A stretch of 36,399 bases of DNA from Priapulus caudatus (lineage: Eukaryota; Priapulida; Priapulimorpha; Priapulimorphida; Priapulidae). The notes beneath the pieces were generated by a model, which saw only the letters and a program-made list of their open reading frames with translations, made no database searches and had not been told where the DNA came from. Both the position numbers and the translations under genes were made by a program. Below are positions 27,241 to 36,399 of the stretch, one piece after another (position 1 is the first letter of the stretch; every line of letters starts with the position of its first letter). The stretch covers positions 141,710 to 178,108 of the forward strand of contig NW_014577539.1 of assembly GCF_000485595.1 (NCBI RefSeq), written 5' to 3'.

Positions 27241-28297
27241 TGGACGACTTGCGCCCCGCGTTTTTGCGCGCAGGCACAGCTCGCCGGCTCGAAGCTCCGC
27301 CGCCCAACGCGGAATACGCCGCCCCTTTTGTCACTTTAGGACGATATCTGCAGACAGGGGTCTGAAAACGCATTACGCGAAAACTGCGCAATCACCGAAC
27401 ATTTCGCGATGGACAGCAGTAGCGCCATCTCCAACGGCCCCATAAACGTTTTGGGGGTGGCGCGGCCTCATGCTAAGCGTAGTGACTCTACAAGAAACTC
27501 AAGAAATGCTGTCAATCAGCGATGACCGGCCGCTCGCTCGTGGCCGCTACGCGATGACTTGCACATACTCCCGAGTATAGCAGTTTTGTCATCACAATAC
27601 TTTTACGAAGTGTGTACGGCTTCTCACGTAGCGGGGAGCCGCCGTCTATCTGCAGAATGCGATGCCGCCGCTTACGGCGCCTGGCTGCCCATACGTGAAC
27701 ATGTCTTTGAGCAACCCTCCCGGACCCCGCCGCTGCCCGTGCAACGCTCACGTCGTGCGACCACATACGCTGCGCGTGCGCGGCGCGAAATGTTTTTTCC
27801 CCCAAAACGGAAGCAAAGCGATTTAGGCGCCTTTTCATTGGCTGGAATTGCCCAAGATGTCAGCCTCCATGACTTGTAGCTCCCAAAATCCCAATTATCT
27901 ACCAAAACTTTCCCGAACTTTCTGTAAGTTGAGCGTTAAAGTAGTTTTAGTATTGTTTTCTTTAAAACAACATGGGCTTGAGTGAATTAACCCAATATAT
28001 CATGCGTTTGTTATGAGAGGTCTAGGCTTATACTTATAGTTAACTTATAGCGGCAATTTCTGTTTATGTTCGTGCCGTGTCCGATTAGTTTATCGTTTCG
28101 GCTGACCTCAGGTTAAACATAGGCTTACTACTACGCATACTACCGTACTAGTAATACTACTACGAGCGTCAACGAGTACGATTACGTAATAGCTCTAGTA
28201 CTGTCGTAGCCCTAGTAGTACTAGGCCTAGTATAGTACCGTCGTAGCCTAGTAGTGTGAAGGGGTCGTTGTCGTAACAGGACGGCCGAATATGCGCC

Positions 28298-28491
28298 CAA
28301 GGAATAGAGAACATGGGTCCCAATAAAAGCAATGTGCCTAAACCAACCCTAACTCTAACCCTAACCCCAATCCTAACCTAACCCTAACCATAACCCTAAT
28401 CCTATTTAGATTATATTGATGTAATATTTAGTTTTTATTTATATTGAGTATAATGACATTGGTTTTATTGGACCCATGTTCTCTATCCTTG
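28298..28491. repeat. Long hairpin: 36-38-bp inverted repeat around telomere-like DNA
   Basis: Left arm 28298-28335 and right arm 28456-28491 are reverse complements except for two one-base indels and one substitution. The shared core is TAGAGAACATGGGTCC. The 120-bp loop contains degenerate CCCTAA repeats. A second copy lies at 35091-35284. Confidence 0.85.
28337..28403. repeat. Interstitial telomere-like repeat, CCCTAA orientation
   Basis: Degenerate CCCTAA units with CCTAA and CTCTAA variants. A second block of the same orientation is at 28568-28632. Duplicated at 35130-35196 and 35361-35425. Confidence 0.88.
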
Positions 28492-28567
28492 CAACCCAGA
28501 TGTGTACCGCAGCACGTACATATAGTGAGTATACACAAAGTTACCAGACTTGTACTTACAGAAGTGT

Positions 28568-28632
28568 ACCCTAACGTCCTAACACTAACCCTAATCCTAA
28601 ACCTAAACTCTACCCTAACCCTAACCCTAAAC
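28568..28632. repeat. Second interstitial telomere-like block, CCCTAA orientation
   Basis: Degenerate CCCTAA/CCTAA units following the hairpin, ending CCCTAACCCTAAAC. Confidence 0.88.
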
Positions 28633-28923
28633 ATACCTATATAAAATATAAACATATTAATCTTATATAATATTATAATAAGAAGCGAAGCAACCAATCA
28701 GAAGCGCCCTATATCTTGCTATGTCTATTACCGTTTGCGGAAAAATATTGCGCTGGCCGGCGAATTACTGCCGAGCACGTGGTGGGTGCCGTGCAGTTTT
28801 TACACGTAGCTAATCTGTTAGATACTGCTGCCCCAAAGCAGCCGCAGCCAACAAATACTCGCCCCCTGCCGCGCAGCGCCCGCAAACAAGCCAAGCAGCG
28901 TCATAGGTCTATGTCCCCAGTAC

Positions 28924-29189
28924 TGCCGGAACGTTACCCTGGGTACGGTCCGCGTATACCGGAAGGTACTTGCTGCGTCACTATTTGATAATGGTTAGGT
29001 TAGGCATTAGGGTTCAGGGTTAGGATTAGGTTAGTGTTCGGCTTTCAGGTTAGGATGTAGGCATAGCGGACTCCCCTAGACTCGTTAGTGGAGTAGCGAG
29101 GTACGTCCGGCAATTAGATAGTGCCCAGGGTACGTTCCGGCATACCGAACCGTACCCAGGGCGGGATACGCTTTCCGGCACTACCCCGG
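28924..29189. repeat. Cluster of inverted CCGGAACGTACCCTGGG-type words
   Basis: 28924-28946 is nearly the reverse complement of 29130-29151, and 28938-28964 of 29145-29171. Each arm also contains a self-complementary GTACCC-GGGTAC-like core. The arms bracket the inverted telomere-like block. Confidence 0.7.
28993..29060. repeat. Third telomere-like block, inverted (TTAGGG on +)
   Basis: TTAGG and TTAGGG units on the plus strand, opposite to the two earlier blocks. Duplicated at 35786-35853. Confidence 0.88.
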
Positions 29190-29606
29190 GGCGACATACA
29201 CCTCTCAGCGTAAGCAGGCCAGCAGCAAAATGCCGCCGTAGCCGAGCCCGTGTTAGTGCTGACGAAAAACTGCGCGATGTTTACGGCTTCCGCTTATACG
29301 GATTTCGCGCGCCCGCCCCTCCTTCGGCGCGCGAAGTCGATAGCGCTGGCCCAGCGGCGAAATACTACCATACCAAACACGCGGTCGCGTGCGCCAGTCC
29401 CGCGCGACGTGCGCGGTTTAACCGCCTGCTGGCGGTCGGGCGAACAACGCATCGTTTTGCGCAGAACGCCATCTTGTACCCGTCTCTCTGATGTATGTAC
29501 TGCAATGGATGGATGGATGAATTAAGCCAAACTAACGTCTTTATATCATTTATTCATACTTCATATATTTCAATGGATAACCCTGAGTGCGTTCACAATA
29601 CTGATT

Positions 29607-29735
29607 TGCGCGCGCGCGCGTGTGTGTGTGTGTGTGTGCGTGCGCGAGCGTGTGTGTGTGTGTGCGTGCGTATGTGCGTGTGTGCGAACATGCGTGGAGC
29701 GTGCGAGCGAGCGATCGAGCAAGCGTGTGTGATTG
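29607..29735. repeat. GC/GT microsatellite
   Basis: GCGCGC, then GTGTGT with GCGT runs, beginning exactly where the exact repeat stops. Confidence 0.95.
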
Positions 29736-31080
29736 CCTGCATGGCGTGTCAGAGTGAACTGTGCGTGTTAGCCCGACCAGGCACTACTGCTGTTCGCGCT
29801 ACGTAGTGGCTAGCGGGCAGGTAACTCATCGTGGCTAGGAGTGTGCGTGAATAATATGTGGTTACCTTGTCGCCATTTTTACATTTGATTACTTCATTTC
29901 ATTATTAATTAGGTTATCTCGTCATTATAAACTCTAATCTATAAAAGTATAAAAGTAATTATTGAATTGATATGATTTGTATTTTGATTTGATTGAAAAC
30001 GAAATGGTATTAATGATAAACACAGAATTATATATTTGCTTTTACTCATTGATAGAGAGCTTATCCATGAAATATGTGGACTTTTGAAATACCTCCAGAA
30101 CAACAATATATACGTGTGTATAAGTTGTATTATGCTCGTCGACATCGATGACAATGCTGCTTCCGATGGGTGCTCTATTGACGTGACATAAGTTCAGCAG
30201 ACAAATTATTTAACTGCTATCTTTCGCGGGCATCGTACAGATCATGCCGTAAACTTCCACAATTATTGAGGTATAATCGTGTGACTCATACATATATATA
30301 TATATGAAACAAGCATATTGATAATTGCTATTTGTTAATTTTATTTGCATATTGATGCTAATTACTTTGCTCATTAACTGGACTGAAAGAGCGCAAAGAG
30401 GTCAAACAGCCTGGGAAAAAAGGCTACTTCAATCATTGTTCGTATAAGCCTTATATGATCGATCTGATCTGATCTGACCTAACACGCACTTCATTGAAAG
30501 TGATTACGTCACCGTAAATAGTACGAAATAAAAAATATATTTCCACTTTTTCACAAAATATAAGTAATTCTGTTCACTTTTTATGGTTAAATTGCTGCAT
30601 TATACTTCTTATTTGACTATATTGTTCGATGTGAACATACACTCGTGACGCATACATAGCCCATAGCAAGCAATTAATGTTAGGAACACTAATATCAAAT
30701 CGTCCAGGTTTTTTGTATTTTTAACTAGCTGAGAAACAATCTTATCAGGTAAGAATTTGACGATACGTTTAGTCCCGTTAGTTCTTACTTTTAATGTAAA
30801 AAAATGGCAACACAAATTTTACAAATTTTACCATAGAAAATTCGTGACGTAATCACTTGAATGTGGCTGCGTTTAGCGTGCATAGACGCACCCTCGCAAC
30901 AACACGTGCGAATAAACTGAATCCGTCATTAAACTGTTCATTAAATCGCACATTTGCAATCAAATTTCCTGGACCATAGCTGGCGTAACCGCACGTATAA
31001 TCATTGAAATCCGAGATTTAGTGATAACCCGGTTTTTCACGGACGCCTAACGAATTATTTACCGATAGACACGCAGATCT
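29736..31080. other. Unique AT-rich spacer before gene D
   Basis: No supportable gene or RNA. It ends abruptly at a short GA tract (31083-31095) where trypsin intron 3 sequence begins, so it replaces the expected exons 1-3. Confidence 0.65.
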
Positions 31081-31197
31081 AAGAGAGAGAGAGAGATGAA
31101 TTTATAACTAGGTAAAATCGTGTATGGGCCAACGACAGTCTCTATGGGTCATCGTGTCATGCCGATTTTATTGATTGTTTGACACGATGAATTGCAG

Positions 31198-32672
<1,475 letters not shown>

Positions 32673-32842
32673 AATGACTAAACAGAAGTCCATGGACAAG
32701 ACACGAATATGAATTTACAATAGGACATTATTCCTTAGACACACTTTAATCACGTTTTGGTTTACCTACATCTATTTTCTTCAGCTGATATAATGAATTT
32801 GATGCCATTTGTGATGTGGTGAGATTCGCAGTTCGTTGAAAA

Positions 32843-35800
32843 CGTATGAAAGTTACAAATGTCTAAATAATTGATGTGCATTGCATGGTAATAAATAAAA
32901 AGTGATGCGGCTGCTCACCAGAGTACACGCGCCTTGTCTGATATATAAGCCTCTCTAGTCGGCGAAAACACTCGAATTAAAATCGGTCATCGTAGAATAT
33001 GATAATTAAGCGAGCAATGTATCGTCAAAACGAATTTATCATGCATAAATTCACACGTAATATTTACGCTGATCGATTTTGCTTCGCTGATTACATGATT
33101 AATAATGACTTCGTGCATTCCGCAATCGAACACTTCAGAATGACGAAGAAAGAACAAATTATTAACAGCTTGCCAGCGCTGACATGACAATCAATTGCAA
33201 ATTCCTTAAACACAAACTATACACTATTCGCCTTAAATGTTCGGCCTAGTTTTGGTCACGTATTTGGTCGATTATTCTCTCTGTGCGTATGCTTAGCAGA
33301 GATAACGATGCGCGTTACGTTTACCATTCGGCAGCTTTGCATAGACACGTTCCACGCAATATAAAAATACACAAATAATAATAATAAAAGACGTCAAACA
33401 TTGCTTTGATAGATACGACTTTGTGCCATTTTAGCGTAATCTTCAAAACTTTAACTATCTAATATTCATCGTGCCTACATTTTGTTCTTATTAAACTTCC
33501 TGTCTCCACCGTCTAACACGATTCTCTGACCTTCCGGGCGGAGGGGTCAGAAACCTCGCTTGTGTGGCTCTCTAACACCCGAACCGCATGTACGATACTT
33601 AAAACGTAGGAAATATGTATCAACAAGAACTATTAACTTGTCAGTTTAAAATATGCTATCGATCTAATTTCAAAAATACAATGATGCATGCATGGCAAAA
33701 TACGGACGGTACGGACGCGTGGACGGATGGACGGACGGACGGAATGACGGACGACGACGGACGGGACTGACGACGACGCGACGACGGATACGGACGGACG
33801 GCACGGACGGATGCGATGCATGGCATGGATGGATGGATGGATGATGGATGATGTATGGAATGGATGGATGGATGGCATGATGGATGATGGATGGAGGGAG
33901 GATGATGATGATGGATGGATGGATGGATGTGGGCCGCGGGGGGGTGGGGCATGATAGATGGACTGTGATGGATGGGGATAGATGGATGGGATGAATGATT
34001 GATGGATGATGGAAGGATGGATCGTATGGTGACTGGACGACTTGCGCCCCGCGTTTTTGCGCGCAGGCACAGCTCGCCGGCTCGAAGCTCCGCCGCCCAA
34101 CGCGGAATACGCCGCCCCTTTTGTCACTTTAGGACGATATCTGCAGACAGGGGTCTGAAAACGCATTACGCGAAAACTGCGCAATCACCGAACATTTCGC
34201 GATGGACAGCAGTAGCGCCATCTCCAACGGCCCCATAAACGTTTTGGGGGTGGCGCGGCCTCATGCTAAGCGTAGTGACTCTACAAGAAACTCAAGAAAT
34301 GCTGTCAATCAGCGATGACCGGCCGCTCGCTCGTGGCCGCTACGCGATGACTTGCACATACTCCCGAGTATAGCAGTTTTGTCATCACAATACTTTTACG
34401 AAGTGTGTACGGCTTCTCACGTAGCGGGGAGCCGCCGTCTATCTGCAGAATGCGATGCCGCCGCTTACGGCGCCTGGCTGCCCATACGTGAACATGTCTT
34501 TGAGCAACCCTCCCGGACCCCGCCGCTGCCCGTGCAACGCTCACGTCGTGCGACCACATACGCTGCGCGTGCGCGGCGCGAAATGTTTTTTCCCCCAAAA
34601 CGGAAGCAAAGCGATTTAGGCGCCTTTTCATTGGCTGGAATTGCCCAAGATGTCAGCCTCCATGACTTGTAGCTCCCAAAATCCCAATTATCTACCAAAA
34701 CTTTCCCGAACTTTCTGTAAGTTGAGCGTTAAAGTAGTTTTAGTATTGTTTTCTTTAAAACAACATGGGCTTGAGTGAATTAACCCAATATATCATGCGT
34801 TTGTTATGAGAGGTCTAGGCTTATACTTATAGTTAACTTATAGCGGCAATTTCTGTTTATGTTCGTGCCGTGTCCGATTAGTTTATCGTTTCGGCTGACC
34901 TCAGGTTAAACATAGGCTTACTACTACGCATACTACCGTACTAGTAATACTACTACGAGCGTCAACGAGTACGATTACGTAATAGCTCTAGTACTGTCGT
35001 AGCCCTAGTAGTACTAGGCCTAGTATAGTACCGTCGTAGCCTAGTAGTGTGAAGGGGTCGTTGTCGTAACAGGACGGCCGAATATGCGCCCAAGGAATAG
35101 AGAACATGGGTCCCAATAAAAGCAATGTGCCTAAACCAACCCTAACTCTAACCCTAACCCCAATCCTAACCTAACCCTAACCATAACCCTAATCCTATTT
35201 AGATTATATTGATGTAATATTTAGTTTTTATTTATATTGAGTATAATGACATTGGTTTTATTGGACCCATGTTCTCTATCCTTGCAACCCAGATGTGTAC
35301 CGCAGCACGTACATATAGTGAGTATACACAAAGTTACCAGACTTGTACTTACAGAAGTGTACCCTAACGTCCTAACACTAACCCTAATCCTAAACCTAAA
35401 CTCTACCCTAACCCTAACCCTAAACATACCTATATAAAATATAAACATATTAATCTTATATAATATTATAATAAGAAGCGAAGCAACCAATCAGAAGCGC
35501 CCTATATCTTGCTATGTCTATTACCGTTTGCGGAAAAATATTGCGCTGGCCGGCGAATTACTGCCGAGCACGTGGTGGGTGCCGTGCAGTTTTTACACGT
35601 AGCTAATCTGTTAGATACTGCTGCCCCAAAGCAGCCGCAGCCAACAAATACTCGCCCCCTGCCGCGCAGCGCCCGCAAACAAGCCAAGCAGCGTCATAGG
35701 TCTATGTCCCCAGTACTGCCGGAACGTTACCCTGGGTACGGTCCGCGTATACCGGAAGGTACTTGCTGCGTCACTATTTGATAATGGTTAGGTTAGGCAT

Positions 35801-36399
35801 TAGGGTTCAGGGTTAGGATTAGGTTAGTGTTCGGCTTTCAGGTTAGGATGTAGGCATAGCGGACTCCCCTAGACTCGTTAGTGGAGTAGCGAGGTACGTC
35901 CGGCAATTAGATAGTGCCCAGGGTACGTTCCGGCATACCGAACCGTACCCAGGGCGGGATACGCTTTCCGGCACTACCCCGGGGCGACATACACCTCTCA
36001 GCGTAAGCAGGCCAGCAGCAAAATGCCGCCGTAGCCGAGCCCGTGTTAGTGCTGACGAAAAACTGCGCGATGTTTACGGCTTCCGCTTATACGGATTTCG
36101 CGCGCCCGCCCCTCCTTCGGCGCGCGAAGTCGATAGCGCTGGCCCAGCGGCGAAATACTACCATACCAAACACGCGGTCGCGTGCGCCAGTCCCGCGCGA
36201 CGTGCGCGGTTTAACCGCCTGCTGGCGGTCGGGCGAACAACGCATCGTTTTGCGCAGAACGCCATCTTGTACCCGTCTCTCTGATGTATGTACTGCAATG
36301 GATGGATGGATGAATTAAGCCAAACTAACGTCTTTATATCATTTATTCATACTTCATATATTTCAATGGATAACCCTGAGTGCGTTCACAATACTGATT
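32843..36399. repeat. Exact direct repeat, copy 2, to the window end
   Basis: Copy of 26050-29606. Its left edge abuts clean gene D flank at a seam where CGTTGAAAA is followed by its own variant CGTATGAAA. The segment includes a GGAT array (33683-34033), the GC-rich insert (34039-36283), telomere-like blocks (35130-35196, 35361-35425, 35786-35853) and the hairpin (35091-35284). The window ends where copy 1 meets the GC/GT microsatellite. Confidence 0.93.

Larger units (their letters stand above)
27246..29490. other. GC-rich ~2.2-kb insert inside the GGAT array
   Basis: The left flank ends GGTGACTGGA and the right flank resumes with ATGGATGGATGGATGAA. In unit A2 the same flanks (22390-22440) are nearly joined, so this is an insertion relative to A2. 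Both ends are CpG-rich, with CCAAT/ATTGG words (27836, 28692) and CCATCT words (27427, 29467), as in a CpG-island promoter. The middle holds telomere-like repeats and inverted repeats. The open frames (27559-27879, 28716-28988 and 29250-29525 on +; 27512-27838 on -) have no recognisable protein. It could be a non-autonomous mobile element or a displaced CpG island. No clear terminal repeats or target duplication were found. Confidence 0.6.
26050..29606. repeat. Exact direct repeat, copy 1 (3,557 bp)
   Basis: No difference was noticed from 32843-36399 at a constant offset of 6,793 bp. It spans the trypsin 3' flank, a GGAT/GGAC array, a GC-rich insert and a short downstream flank. Its left end is continuous with the noisy copy C sequence. 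On the right, sequence continues into a GC/GT microsatellite at 29607. Confidence 0.93.

Noticed and set aside
27512-27905. Overlapping open frames on both strands of the GC-rich insert
   Set aside because: GC-rich DNA has few stops; the products are unrecognised and overlap each other, so none is supportable.
28337-29060. A true chromosome end
   Set aside because: The repeats are short, degenerate, in both orientations and surrounded by other sequence, so they are interstitial.

Overview
The window is eukaryotic nuclear DNA, most likely from an invertebrate animal and plausibly an arthropod. The support is spliced genes with GT-AG and GC-AG introns, TATA promoters, AATAAA signals, secreted trypsins, and very abundant CA/TG, TA, GA and GGAT/GGAC microsatellites. 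The species cannot be named from the sequence. There is no bacterial operon, CRISPR array, rRNA or recognisable tRNA.

The core is a same-strand (+) cluster of trypsin-family serine protease genes, with a co-duplicated small cysteine-rich secreted-peptide gene. Region by region: 1-910 is the last exon and 3' end of the Cys-rich gene. 911-3790 is a spacer. 3799-6420 is one complete seven-exon trypsin gene (gene A, 262 aa). 7184-7311 is a GGAT/GGAC array. 8338-8619 is a miniature inverted-repeat transposon. 8841-9641 is the promoter and exons 1-3 of a second trypsin (B), with an in-frame stop. 9934-11228 is a CA-rich mosaic and 11231-13790 a gene-poor spacer. 13791-22450 is a second, indel-riddled copy of the whole Cys-rich-spacer-trypsin-GGAT unit (trypsin A2). 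22611-22955 may hold two exons of an unrelated gene. 23390-24013 is a GT mosaic ending in a 25-N gap. 24039-25892 has indel-riddled exons 4-7 of another trypsin (C). 26050-29606 and 32843-36399 appear to be the same 3,557 bp repeated exactly, including a GC-rich ~2.2-kb insert with telomere-like repeats. 31198-32672 carries clean exons 4-7 of a trypsin (D).

The first ~9.8 kb and 31.1-32.84 kb read cleanly. A2 and C carry scattered one- or two-base indels in exons and introns alike, as in unpolished long-read gap filling. B (exons 1-3, ending in intron 3) and D (exons 4-7, beginning in intron 3) have compatible splice phase and may be two halves of one gene pushed apart by ~21 kb of fill. Gene counts here should be treated cautiously.

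Biologically, A encodes a secreted zymogen with all trypsin determinants. The paralogues differ mainly by amino-acid-replacing changes in exons 3-5 while adjacent introns stay similar, which suggests diversification of protease surface loops. I found no clearly new multi-gene system. The most informative points are the fast-evolving exons, the conserved GC-AG intron, the co-duplicated Cys-rich gene, the foldback and telomere-like insert, and strong signs of misassembly.
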